Shown here one piece after another: positions 8,134 through 15,537 of a stretch of 26,801 bases of DNA. The stretch spans positions 169,590-196,390 of the forward strand of contig NZ_MRXX01000006.1 in the NCBI RefSeq assembly GCF_016642265.1, written 5' to 3'. Within the stretch, counting starts at the first letter, position 1, and each line of letters opens with the position of its first letter. The stretch is from Streptococcus lactarius (GTDB lineage Bacteria; Bacillota; Bacilli; Lactobacillales; Streptococcaceae). The notes beneath the pieces are model-generated. The model was not told where the DNA came from, ran no database searches, and worked only from the letters and a program-made list of their open reading frames with translations. The position numbers and the translations under genes were made by a program.

Positions 8134-8164
8134 AAAAATTGGTTCCTCTGGGACCAATTTTTTT
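8134..8164. terminator. Bidirectional terminator between aquaporin and metallophosphoesterase genes
   Basis: A 13-bp stem (8134-8146 with 8150-8162, one G-U pair) has an A-run on its left side and a T-run on its right side. It therefore works for both convergent genes. Confidence 0.9.
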
Positions 8165-8165
8165 A

Positions 8166-9023
8166 TTATAGTTCAAGAATCGTCATGGCTTGTGAGAATT
8201 CATGAGCGAGTTGTTTTTTCTTGTAGGCTTGAAATTCGGGGAGATTTTTTATTTTTCGATAGCGCTTGTAGGGATCATAGCGTTTTGGAAAATCAAATTC
8301 TGGAAAAACATCAAAGAATTGTTTACAAAGATCCCATTCTCGGATATAACCTAAAGGTCTGGCATGATAGGTGATCGTGTCAATCGTTGTCGCTGGTATT
8401 CGGTGGTGGCTATGGCCAAAAATCACCTCTCTAACAGGAAATTGTCTAAAAAGTTCATGAAAGTCTTGGCTCCCTAGAAACGCATTGAAGCGTTCAAAAT
8501 AAGGGTGGCGCAGGAGAAACTGACTATGAGGAACAAAGTGCATGGCGATGACAAGGGGTTGCTTTATTTTCTGTAGTTCTTGTTCAAGCTCCTGTAAAAG
8601 CTTTTTGGTGATTTCTGGATCAGACCCTGTTCGTTTGAGGCGTCTATCAAACCAAAACAGATTCTTGGTTTGGAGATGTTTTTGGTGAGAGATGGAGGGA
8701 ACAAAGCTGTAGTCATACCAACCCGAAAAGGCGAGAAGAGTATGTTTGGAAAAGGAAATTTTCTGAAATTCAAATGGTTTGATGGCTTCTTCTGATAGGC
8801 CCAGCATATCATGATTTCCCAAACTAAAGGTTACGGGGAGCTGACATTGGAGTTGGGCTAAAAATTCTTGAGATCTCTTTTCATAACCATTCGCAATATC
8901 TCCTGCAATATGGAGGTGTTGAATTTTTTTCTGCTCCATGAGAGTGAGAAGGGTTTTTACTTCATCTTTTCCGAAGTCGTTGGAATCAATATGTAAATCG
9001 GACATAAAAGCTACTCTTGTCAT
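8166..9023 (-). CDS. Calcineurin-like metallophosphoesterase
   Basis: The 285-residue cytosolic protein has the full metallophosphoesterase signature: Asp9 and His11 in FMSDLHID, GDIANG (Asp42), GNHDM (Asn70-His71-Asp72), a later AMHFVPHS histidine, and FGHSHHR near the end. Family members are binuclear-metal phosphoesterases acting on nucleotides, nucleic acids or proteins; the substrate here is unknown. The first Met is kept as the start, since strand beta-1 (RVAFMSDLH) needs those residues. There is no Shine-Dalgarno sequence: an extended -10 box ends 6 nt before the ATG, so a leaderless mRNA is predicted. The gene is a single unit, convergent with the aquaporin and divergent from prfB. 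Confidence 0.88.
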   Translation of the reverse strand: MTRVAFMSDLHIDSNDFGKDEVKTLLTLMEQKKIQHLHIAGDIANGYEKRSQEFLAQLQCQLPVTFSLGNHDMLGLSEEAIKPFEFQKISFSKHTLLAFSGWYDYSFVPSISHQKHLQTKNLFWFDRRLKRTGSDPEITKKLLQELEQELQKIKQPLVIAMHFVPHSQFLLRHPYFERFNAFLGSQDFHELFRQFPVREVIFGHSHHRIPATTIDTITYHARPLGYIREWDLCKQFFDVFPEFDFPKRYDPYKRYRKIKNLPEFQAYKKKQLAHEFSQAMTILEL

Positions 9024-9029
9024 GCTACT

Positions 9030-9038
9030 AGTCTAGCA
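9030..9038 (-). promoter_or_regulatory. Extended -10 promoter abutting the metallophosphoesterase start
   Basis: On the minus strand TGC-TAGACT is followed by six bases (AGTAGC) and the ATG at 9023. This is the same geometry as at 3953-3961 and 25221-25229. No strong -35 box is visible. Confidence 0.6.
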
Positions 9039-9141
9039 TAAGAGGATCTTTTTTTCTAACAATTAGGTTACAAATGAATGAAAAAACACTTAAAATAAAC
9101 GGGGTTTGTATAGGTAAAACCAGCAGAATCAATATCCGAAG

Positions 9142-9171
9142 TTGGGAAAATGGTAAAGATTATGGTATAAT
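9142..9171 (+). promoter_or_regulatory. Promoter of prfB-ftsEX
   Basis: TTGGGA (9142-9147), an 18-nt spacer and TATAAT (9166-9171) with the TG extension at 9163-9164. The short leader contains GAAAGAGG 5 nt before the ATG at 9199. Confidence 0.75.
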
Positions 9172-9198
9172 AGACCAGATACATAGAAAGAGGTACAT

Positions 9199-10294
9199 AT
9201 GGACATTTCAGAAATTCGTCAAAAAATTGACGCAAATCGTGAAAAATTAGCTTCTTTCAGGGGGTCTCTTTGACTTAGAGGCATTGGAAGAAGACATTGC
9301 CATTTTAGAAAATAAAATGACAGAACCTGATTTTTGGGATGATAATATTGCGGCGCAAAAGACATCTCAGGAATTAAATGAACTCAAGCAAACCTATGAA
9401 AATTTCCATCAGATGCAAGATCTATTTGATGAGTCAGAAATTTTACTAGACTTTTTGGCTGAAGATGATTCGGTCAAGGATGAGTTGATCGAAAAGTTGG
9501 ATGAGTTGGACAAACGGATGACCAGCTATGAGATGACCTTGTTGTTGTCTGAGCCTTATGACAATAATAATGCCATTTTAGAAATCCATCCGGGTTCAGG
9601 AGGAACCGAAGCTCAGGACTGGGGCGACATGCTTCTTCGGATGTATACGCGCTTTGGAAATGCTCACGGTTTCAAGGTTGAAGTCTTGGATTACCAGGCT
9701 GGAGATGAGGCTGGAATTAAATCGGTGACCTTATCCTTTGAAGGGCCTCATGCCTATGGTCTTCTCAAATCTGAGATGGGCGTCCATCGCTTGGTTCGCA
9801 TCTCGCCATTTGACTCTGCTAAACGGCGTCATACTTCCTTCACTTCTGTTGAAGTCATGCCAGAATTGGATGATACGATTGAAGTTGAGATTCGGGACGA
9901 CGATATTAAGATGGACACTTTCCGCTCTGGTGGTGCTGGTGGACAAAACGTCAACAAGGTCTCTACAGGGGTGCGTTTGACCCACATTCCTACAGGAATT
10001 GTCGTGGCTTCAACAGTGGATCGGACCCAATATGGGAACCGTGATCGAGCTATGAAGATGTTGCAAGCTAAACTCTACCAATTGGAGCAAGAGAAAAAAG
10101 CAGCAGAAGTGGATTCTCTAAAAGGGGATAAAAAAGAAATCACCTGGGGCAGTCAAATCCGCTCTTATGTCTTTACCCCTTACACCATGGTCAAGGATCA
10201 CCGAACAAACTATGAAGTTGCTCAAGTAGATAAGGTGATGGATGGAGATATCGATGGTTTTATCGATGCCTACCTCAAATGGCGTCTCCAATAA
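9199..10294 (+). CDS. prfB: Peptide chain release factor 2, made by programmed +1 frameshift
   Basis: RF2 terminates translation at UGA and UAA codons. Translation starts at ATG 9199 and reads 24 codons to an in-frame TGA at 9271-9273. A +1 shift at CTT-T then continues as GAC TTA GAG in the frame that ends at 10294, giving a product of about 364 residues, the usual RF2 length. The second frame holds the SPF tripeptide that reads the stop codon ([12 protein letters not shown]) and the catalytic GGQ loop ([11 protein letters not shown]), so this is RF2 rather than RF1. A conventional gene caller would start at TTG 9284 and lose the N-terminus. It is followed 44 nt later by ftsE with no terminator between, as in pneumococcus, where prfB-ftsE-ftsX are adjacent. 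Confidence 0.95.
9259..9274 (+). promoter_or_regulatory. RF2 programmed frameshift site
   Basis: An internal Shine-Dalgarno-like AGGGGG (9259-9264) is followed by one codon (TCT), the slip codon CTT (9268-9270) and TGA C (9271-9274). Spacing and the TGAC context match the classical autoregulatory RF2 site: low RF2 slows termination at UGA and favours the +1 shift. Confidence 0.95.
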
Positions 10295-10338
10295 GCTATA
10301 GGGGATGACCCAAAAACGAATGAAAGGAATTTCATTAC

Positions 10339-11031
10339 ATGTCAATGATTGAAATGAATGATGTTGTCAAAAAATATGACAACGGGACAACAGCCCTTCG
10401 TGGGGTATCTGTCCAAATTGAACCAGGAGAATTTGCCTATATTGTAGGTCCTTCTGGAGCTGGGAAGTCGACCTTTATTCGACTTTTATACCGTGAAGTA
10501 AAACATGATAAAGGAAAATTGAAAGTAGCAGGTTTTGATTTAGATAAAATCAAAAAACGTGATGTTCCGATGTTGCGACGCAATGTAGGTGTGGTTTTCC
10601 AAGACTATAAATTGCTTCCAAAGAAGACCGTTTATGAAAATATTGCTTATGCGATGCAAGTTATCGGTGAACGTCGCCGGAACATTAAAAAACGTGTGAT
10701 GGAAGTCTTGGATCTGGTTGGGTTGAAACACAAGGTTCGTTCATTCCCGAATGAATTGTCAGGTGGGGAACAACAACGGATTGCCATTGCACGAGCCATC
10801 GTAAACAATCCTAAGGTTTTGATTGCGGACGAGCCAACAGGAAACTTGGACCCAGATAATTCTTGGGAAATCATGAACCTTTTGGAGCGAATCAATCTGC
10901 AAGGGACTACAGTATTGATGGCAACCCACAATAGCCTGATTGTAAATACCTTACGACACCGGGTTATTGCGATTGAAAATGGTCGTGTAGTGCGTGATGA
11001 AGCGGAAGGAGAGTACGGATACGATGATTAG
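10339..11031 (+). CDS. ftsE: FtsE, ATPase of the FtsEX divisome complex
   Basis: The 230-residue ABC ATPase partners with FtsX at the septum. In streptococci FtsEX controls the peptidoglycan hydrolase PcsB outside the cell. Visible motifs are Walker A GPSGAGKS (37-44), the Q-loop in VVFQDYKLL (85-93), signature LSGGEQQR (140-147), Walker B LIADEP (161-166) and the switch His in ATHN (195-198). The C-terminus EYGYDD is like the pneumococcal one. The start ATG at 10339 has GAAAGGA about 12 nt upstream. The gene overlaps ftsX by 8 nt, which indicates coupled translation. Confidence 0.95.
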   Translation: MSMIEMNDVVKKYDNGTTALRGVSVQIEPGEFAYIVGPSGAGKSTFIRLLYREVKHDKGKLKVAGFDLDKIKKRDVPMLRRNVGVVFQDYKLLPKKTVYENIAYAMQVIGERRRNIKKRVMEVLDLVGLKHKVRSFPNELSGGEQQRIAIARAIVNNPKVLIADEPTGNLDPDNSWEIMNLLERINLQGTTVLMATHNSLIVNTLRHRVIAIENGRVVRDEAEGEYGYDD

Positions 11032-11950
11032 AAGATTTTTCCGACACTTAATCGAATCGCTTAAAAGCTTGAAACGAAATGGCTGGATGACGATCGCAGC
11101 GGTCAGCTCGGTTATGATTACGCTTAGCTTAGTTGCCATCTTTGCCTCTGTTATTGCTAATACGATCAAGCTTTCAGATGATATTCAAAATAGTGTGCGG
11201 GTTGTAGTATACATGCGCAAAGATATTCAAGATCAGAGTGAGCAAATCGAAAAAGATGGTCAGATGGTTAGCAATGAAAACTACCATAAGGTCTACGATG
11301 CTCTGACAGCTATGAAACATGTTGATAAGGCGGATTTTTCTAGTAAGGAAGATCAGTATAACAAATTGATCAAAACAGCTGGGAATAACTGGAAAATTTT
11401 TGATGGTGATGCCAATCCTTTGTATGATGCCTATTATGTAGAGGCAACTGCCCCTAAATATGTCAAACAGGTTTCAGCAGATGCTAAAAAAATTGAAGGA
11501 GTTTCTGAAGTGAAGGATGGTGGGGTCGATACTCAACGCTTGTTCGCACTTGGAACCTTCATTCGGAACTGGGGATTAATCGGTGTTGGTTTGTTGATCT
11601 TCATTGCTGTTTTCTTGATTTCAAATACCATTCGGATTACCATTATTTCACGTAGTCGCGAGATTAAAATTATGCGACTGGTTGGTGCTAAAAACGGCTA
11701 TATTCGTGCTCCATTCCTCTTAGAAGGTGCTTGGATTGGTCTTTTGGGAGCCTTGGTTCCTTCAATCTTGGTCTTCTATGTTTACAACCTCGTTTATACT
11801 TCTATGAGCAATAACTTGGCGGATCAAAATTTATTTCTTTACAGTCCTCATCTCTTAATTCCTACTATGGTTGGTGGTTTGTTTGGATTGGGAATTTTGA
11901 TCGGGGCGATCGGTTCTTCGATCTCTATGAGACGCTTCCTGAAAATCTAG
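11024..11950 (+). CDS. ftsX: FtsX, membrane subunit of FtsEX
   Basis: The 308-residue membrane protein has the FtsX plan: a basic cytosolic N-terminus (MIRRFFRHLIESLKSLKRNG), TM1 at about 22-44, a large extracellular domain of roughly 125 residues, then three further spans near the C-terminus with the FtsX-type cytosolic segment ISRSREIKIMRLVGAKNGYIRAPF split over positions near 215-238. The extracellular loop is where streptococcal FtsX contacts PcsB. I choose ATG 11024, inside the end of ftsE, rather than an upstream start at 10994 because the FtsX-like sequence begins there and AAGGAGAG lies about 10 nt upstream. A weak hairpin follows 8 nt after the stop. Confidence 0.94.
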   Translation: MIRRFFRHLIESLKSLKRNGWMTIAAVSSVMITLSLVAIFASVIANTIKLSDDIQNSVRVVVYMRKDIQDQSEQIEKDGQMVSNENYHKVYDALTAMKHVDKADFSSKEDQYNKLIKTAGNNWKIFDGDANPLYDAYYVEATAPKYVKQVSADAKKIEGVSEVKDGGVDTQRLFALGTFIRNWGLIGVGLLIFIAVFLISNTIRITIISRSREIKIMRLVGAKNGYIRAPFLLEGAWIGLLGALVPSILVFYVYNLVYTSMSNNLADQNLFLYSPHLLIPTMVGGLFGLGILIGAIGSSISMRRFLKI

Positions 11951-11956
11951 CAAAAA

Positions 11957-11975
11957 AAAGCAAGTTCGCTTGCTT
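11957..11975 (-). terminator. Hairpin copy 1, oriented as a minus-strand terminator
   Basis: AAGCAAG (11958-11964), a TTCG loop and CTTGCTT (11969-11975). An eight-A run at 11952-11959 gives a U-tract only on the minus strand; the plus strand continues CAAATTG, a poor U-tract. It would stop leftward transcripts from the MBL hydrolase gene. The 19-nt sequence 11957-11975 is repeated exactly at 12234-12252. Confidence 0.65.
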
Positions 11976-11999
11976 CAAATTGAAGACAAAATCATATTA

Positions 12000-12137
12000 A
12001 AAACTTTCCTTAGGTGAGTACGGACGTCAGCGAACTTCTATGAAGTTCCATGACTAATTATTGAGCCTGAGGTCTCAATAATTCCGAGTACCTGAAACTT
12101 TATTGTTTCAGGTACTTTTCTCACGGTGGAAAGTTTT
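12000..12137. repeat. 138-nt multi-hairpin palindromic element, unassigned
   Basis: This non-coding segment folds on paper into a closed multi-branch structure. An outer stem AAAACTTTCC (12000-12009) pairs with GGAAAGTTTT (12128-12137), and an inner GTGAG (12014-12018) pairs with CTCAC (12120-12124). Three hairpins lie inside. Hairpin A is GTCA..GAACTTC/GAAGTTC..TGAC (12026-12054). Hairpin B has 10-bp arms at 12056-12065 and 12074-12083. Hairpin C has 11-bp arms at 12088-12098 and 12105-12115, followed by TTTT. Being palindromic, either strand can fold. It could be a miniature mobile repeat, an RNA element in overlapping 3' untranslated regions, or a small RNA. I see no open reading frame and no known family signature. 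Confidence 0.7.
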
Positions 12138-12233
12138 GGTATTTTCTTGATTCATTTTAAAAATTAGAACTTACTTTATTTCTTTGCAGAATTGCTTAAC
12201 TTATTCTACGTTAAAAAAGTTAGTCTACATTCC

Positions 12234-12256
12234 AAAGCAAGTTCGCTTGCTTTTTT
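12234..12256 (+). terminator. Hairpin copy 2, oriented as a plus-strand terminator
   Basis: AAAGCAAG (12234-12241), a TTCG loop and CTTGCTTT (12246-12253) run into a T-tract to 12256. It is the likely end of the prfB-ftsE-ftsX transcript, almost 300 nt after the ftsX stop. Apart from the two hairpins and the 138-nt element, I see nothing firm in the gene-free stretch 11951-12314. Confidence 0.75.
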
Positions 12257-12314
12257 GTTTGTTCTAAATTCTATTTTAATCTTGGAATCGGAAGTTGCAA
12301 TAGGATGTCCGTCT

Positions 12315-12956
12315 TTAGGGCTGTCTAAAGAAGGGGTTGAACATTTTTTCATGTCCGATAGAGGTTTCGGATCCATGGCCTGGATAGACTGAGTATGAGG
12401 ATGGGAGGGTAAAGAGCTCTTCTTTGATGCTGGTAAGAAGTTGGTCGGTATTTCCAGTGGGTAGATCTGTCCGTCCGATCGTTTCCCGAAAGAGCGCATC
12501 ACCAGATAAAACGAAGTGGTCTTCAGGGAAAACAATGGAGACACCCCCTGCTGAGTGTCCTGGTGTCTCAAGAACATAAAAGTGGAAATCAGCCAAGTGA
12601 TAGTTGCTTCGAATGTTGTAAAGAAACTCGGCATCTTTACAAATAACATCTTCCAAATCTGCATGGCGATCCAATCCAGATAAATTATCAATAGGAGAAG
12701 ATAACCAGCTAGCTTCAGCCTGGTGGACATAGACCGGAGGAAAATGGTAGTGCTGACGGACGTTTTCAAGACTCATGATATGATCGTAATGGGTATGGGT
12801 CAAGAGAATAGCAGCGATGGGTTTTCCAATTTGCTCAATTTTTCTTTGGATACTTGGCCAGTCACTTCCTGGGTCGACAAGGATGAGAGAATGGTCGTTT
12901 TCAAGGTAGTAGGTGTTTTCGTAGGCTACTGGATTGACAGTGCGATAAATTTTCAT
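12315..12956 (-). CDS. Metallo-beta-lactamase-fold hydrolase (glyoxalase II-like)
   Basis: The 213-residue cytosolic protein has the metal-binding motif THTHYDH (His54, His56, Asp58, His59), followed by ETPGHSAGG, LSGDALF and YPGHGSET, which supply the remaining His/Asp ligands of a binuclear site. The short form and the motif LFRETIGRTDLP resemble the glyoxalase II/YcbL-like group of thioester hydrolases. It lacks the extra C-terminal domain of classical glyoxalase II, so the substrate is open. The start ATG 12956 has AAAGGAG 7 nt upstream. A TATACT box lies only 14 nt before the ATG, so the leader is short. It is divergent from the DinG-like gene and convergent with ftsX. Confidence 0.88.
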   Translation of the reverse strand: MKIYRTVNPVAYENTYYLENDHSLILVDPGSDWPSIQRKIEQIGKPIAAILLTHTHYDHIMSLENVRQHYHFPPVYVHQAEASWLSSPIDNLSGLDRHADLEDVICKDAEFLYNIRSNYHLADFHFYVLETPGHSAGGVSIVFPEDHFVLSGDALFRETIGRTDLPTGNTDQLLTSIKEELFTLPSSYSVYPGHGSETSIGHEKMFNPFFRQP

Positions 12957-12970
12957 AGGAACTCCTTTCT

Positions 12971-12976
12971 AGTATA
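12971..12976 (-). promoter_or_regulatory. Possible -10 box of the MBL hydrolase gene
   Basis: TATACT on the minus strand, 14 nt before the ATG, without a TG extension and without a clear -35 box. A start 7 nt downstream would fall inside the Shine-Dalgarno AAAGGAG (12962-12968), so the true start may be slightly further upstream. Confidence 0.35.
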
Positions 12977-13055
12977 GTGTATCAAATTAAGAGGAAAATA
13001 AGGAGATAGAAGTTCTTATTTCCTCATAAAAAAATATGCGGAGCTTGCTGAAACG

Positions 13056-13064
13056 TGGTATAAT
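13056..13064 (+). promoter_or_regulatory. Extended -10 promoter close to the DinG-like start
   Basis: TG-G-TATAAT (13056-13064) ends 10 nt before the ATG at 13075. A start about 7 nt after the hexamer leaves a leader of at most about 4 nt, with no Shine-Dalgarno sequence. Confidence 0.65.
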
Positions 13065-13074
13065 TTTAAGTACT

Positions 13075-15537
13075 ATGACAAGACAGATACGAAAATATGC
13101 CATTGTGGATCTGGAAGCAACCAGTGCTGGAAGCAATGCAAAAATCATTCAGGTTGGGATTGTCATCGTCGAGAATGGGGAGATCACTCAGTCCTATGAG
13201 ACGGACGTCAATCCTCATGAGCGTCTGGATGAACATATCAAACAATTGACTGGCCTGACAGATGCGCGCTTGCGAAAAGCTCCAGAATTTTCACAGGTGG
13301 CAAAAGAGATTTTTGAATTGATAAACGATGCCGTTTTTGTGGCCCACAATGTTCGGTTTGATGCGAATTTATTGGCAGAAGCTCTTTTTTGGGAAGGGTT
13401 TGAACTGACAACTCCGAGAATTGATACGGTTGAATTGTCTCAAATTTTCTATCCTACCTTTGAGCGTTATAATTTAGGAGCACTGGCTTTTGAACTAGGA
13501 ATTGAGCTGCACCACGCCCATTCGGCGCTGGCGGATGCGACTGCTACAGCCCAGTTGCTCTTGAAATTGAGAGAAAAAATTGCGGGCTTACCAAGAGGCT
13601 TGCTTGAGGAACTTCTTTCAATGGCGGATTGTTTGATTTATGAGTCACGTTTGTTGATCGAAGATGCCTATGAAGAGAGTTCAGCCTTTTTGCCCCCCTC
13701 ACTTAAAGAAGTCCATGGCTTATATGTAAAAAAACAGCGCCGGCCCTTAGAAAGTCGTCATTTATCAGAACAGTTTGACCTCAATATGCAGTTGCTAGGA
13801 ATGGAAGCTTATCCTGAGCAAAAGCAGTTTGCATCCTACATAGAGGAAGGCTTGAAGCATGGTTCTCCAAGCTTTATTGAAGCGCCGACAGGGATTGGAA
13901 AGACCTATGCTTATCTCTTAACACTTCTTGTGAGAACCTCGAAGCGCATCCTTGTCAGTGTTCCGACTAAAATCCTTCAGGACCAACTAATGAAGAAGGA
14001 AGCCCAAGCAATTCAAGATCTGTTTCAGGTTTCTTTTCATAGTTTAAAAAGTCCTAAAGAATATCTACAATTGGATAAATTTTATGAGACCCTCCACAGA
14101 GAATCCGACAATCGGATGGTGCAGCGTTTTAAGATGCAGCTTTTGGTCTGGCTAACTATGACAGAGACAGGGGAGTTGAGTGAGGTTGGACAACTCTATC
14201 GCCATACCCATTTTGTGGCGGAGATTTGCCATGATGGGCAATTGTCCAAACGTTCACTCTTTTATCAGGAAGATTTTTGGCGTTTGGGTCAGGAAAAAGT
14301 GAAAACAAGTCGGGTCATTCTCACCAACCACGCTTATCTCTTAACCCGTTTAGAAGATGATCAGAGTTTACTGGAAGATGCAGTTCTAGTGGTGGATGAA
14401 GCGCAGAAACTGTTCTTTGCACTGGAGCAATTTTCGCAGAAAGAACTGTCCTTAACCTCTCTTTTTCTGGATATCCAGCATTGTCTCGATCAGGAAAAAG
14501 ATCTCTTGCAAAGGCGCCTGCTAGAAAGTATCCAGTTTGAGTTGAATGCTTGTAGCAAAGAAGTAGCGCAAGGAAAACGAGCAGTTTTATCTGAGCAAAC
14601 CGTAGAGAAGATGCGACAGGATGTGCGGGAATTAGCGAATGAATCCTTAGAAAATTTAAAGGAACTCTTTGCTGAACGTTACCAGAGTTATTGGATAGAT
14701 AAGGAAACTTTTGAGGACCATCACATCATGCATCTCCATGCAGGAGTGGAAGGACTCCTTTCGTTTCAGGACTTTCTGACAGAGGATGTACCGGTCTTCT
14801 TCGTATCGGCAACGATCGGCATTAGTCGAAAGGTTGATCTTCCTTCTTTATTAGGGTATAGGGACCAGCAAATGTACCAGGTTCCATCAGAACGGAAACA
14901 ACATCAGGAGCTGTTGCTACCGATTGATTTTGCAGACGTTGTTTCCTTGTCTGCATCAGAATATGCGCTTGAACTCAGCCAACTTGTTGAAGACTTGCTT
15001 CCTCTTGGAAAATCAATCTTTCTTTTATTTACTTCAAAAGAATTGCTGCTGGAGACTTCAAATGCCCTAAAGGTTCCTCATTTAGCCCAGTACCGAAATG
15101 GGGATGCTGCCAATATAAAACGGCGGTTTGATCGTGGAGAGAGTTCGATTTTGTTGGGAACTGGAAGCTTTTGGGAAGGAGTCGATTTCTCCCACCAGAA
15201 CGAAGTGATTCAAATCATCACGCGCCTTCCCTTTGACAATCCCAAAGAGTTCATGGTGCAAAAAGTTAACGCCCAACTAAGAGATCAGGGAAAGAACCCA
15301 TTTTATGACTATAGTTTACCAGTAGCTATTTTGCGATTAAAGCAGGCAATCGGAAGGACCAGTCGTTCAGATGAGCAGGAATCTTTAGTGCTCTTATTGG
15401 ATCAGCGTGTCCTCACCAAACGATATGGAAAACAAATTTTAGATGGGCTGAAACAGGTCTTGCCTCTTCAGACAACTTTGAAGAGCCAGCTAGTGGATCA
15501 AGCCCAGCACTTTTTTGAAAGGAATCGAGAAAAATGA
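13075..15537 (+). CDS. dinG: DinG-type protein: DnaQ-like 3'-5' exonuclease fused to XPD-like helicase
   Basis: The 820-residue protein joins two domains. Residues 8-165 are a DnaQ/DEDDh exonuclease: Asp12 and Glu14 in VDLEATS, Asp96 in AHNVRFDANLL, and His149/Asp154 in HAHSALADAT. From about 245 a superfamily 2 DNA helicase follows: Walker A EAPTGIGKT (269-277), motif II VVDEAQK (DEAQ instead of DEAH) and motif VI QAIGRTSR. I see no four-cysteine cluster for iron-sulfur binding, as in the Gram-positive DinG type. For the S. aureus relative, nuclease activity dominates. The frame is open from 13036, but the -10 box lies in that extension, so the start is ATG 13075 (MTRQIRKYAIVDLEA). It overlaps the next gene by ATGA and probably leads an operon reaching the DJ-1 gene. 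Confidence 0.9.
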   Translation: MTRQIRKYAIVDLEATSAGSNAKIIQVGIVIVENGEITQSYETDVNPHERLDEHIKQLTGLTDARLRKAPEFSQVAKEIFELINDAVFVAHNVRFDANLLAEALFWEGFELTTPRIDTVELSQIFYPTFERYNLGALAFELGIELHHAHSALADATATAQLLLKLREKIAGLPRGLLEELLSMADCLIYESRLLIEDAYEESSAFLPPSLKEVHGLYVKKQRRPLESRHLSEQFDLNMQLLGMEAYPEQKQFASYIEEGLKHGSPSFIEAPTGIGKTYAYLLTLLVRTSKRILVSVPTKILQDQLMKKEAQAIQDLFQVSFHSLKSPKEYLQLDKFYETLHRESDNRMVQRFKMQLLVWLTMTETGELSEVGQLYRHTHFVAEICHDGQLSKRSLFYQEDFWRLGQEKVKTSRVILTNHAYLLTRLEDDQSLLEDAVLVVDEAQKLFFALEQFSQKELSLTSLFLDIQHCLDQEKDLLQRRLLESIQFELNACSKEVAQGKRAVLSEQTVEKMRQDVRELANESLENLKELFAERYQSYWIDKETFEDHHIMHLHAGVEGLLSFQDFLTEDVPVFFVSATIGISRKVDLPSLLGYRDQQMYQVPSERKQHQELLLPIDFADVVSLSASEYALELSQLVEDLLPLGKSIFLLFTSKELLLETSNALKVPHLAQYRNGDAANIKRRFDRGESSILLGTGSFWEGVDFSHQNEVIQIITRLPFDNPKEFMVQKVNAQLRDQGKNPFYDYSLPVAILRLKQAIGRTSRSDEQESLVLLLDQRVLTKRYGKQILDGLKQVLPLQTTLKSQLVDQAQHFFERNREK

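Noticed and set aside
12000..12137. BOX or RUP repeat of pneumococcus
   Set aside because: The fold plan is similar to BOX, but the sequence does not match the boxA/boxB/boxC modules I remember, and the length and ends do not fit RUP. Kept as an unassigned element.
12147..12177. Promoter for a small RNA right of the folded element (TTGATT...TACTTT)
   Set aside because: The -10 candidate is poor and there is no TG extension; not supportable.
12192..12392. Small plus-strand protein of 66 residues
   Set aside because: It runs through the terminator hairpin and into the antisense strand of the MBL gene, with no ribosome binding site.
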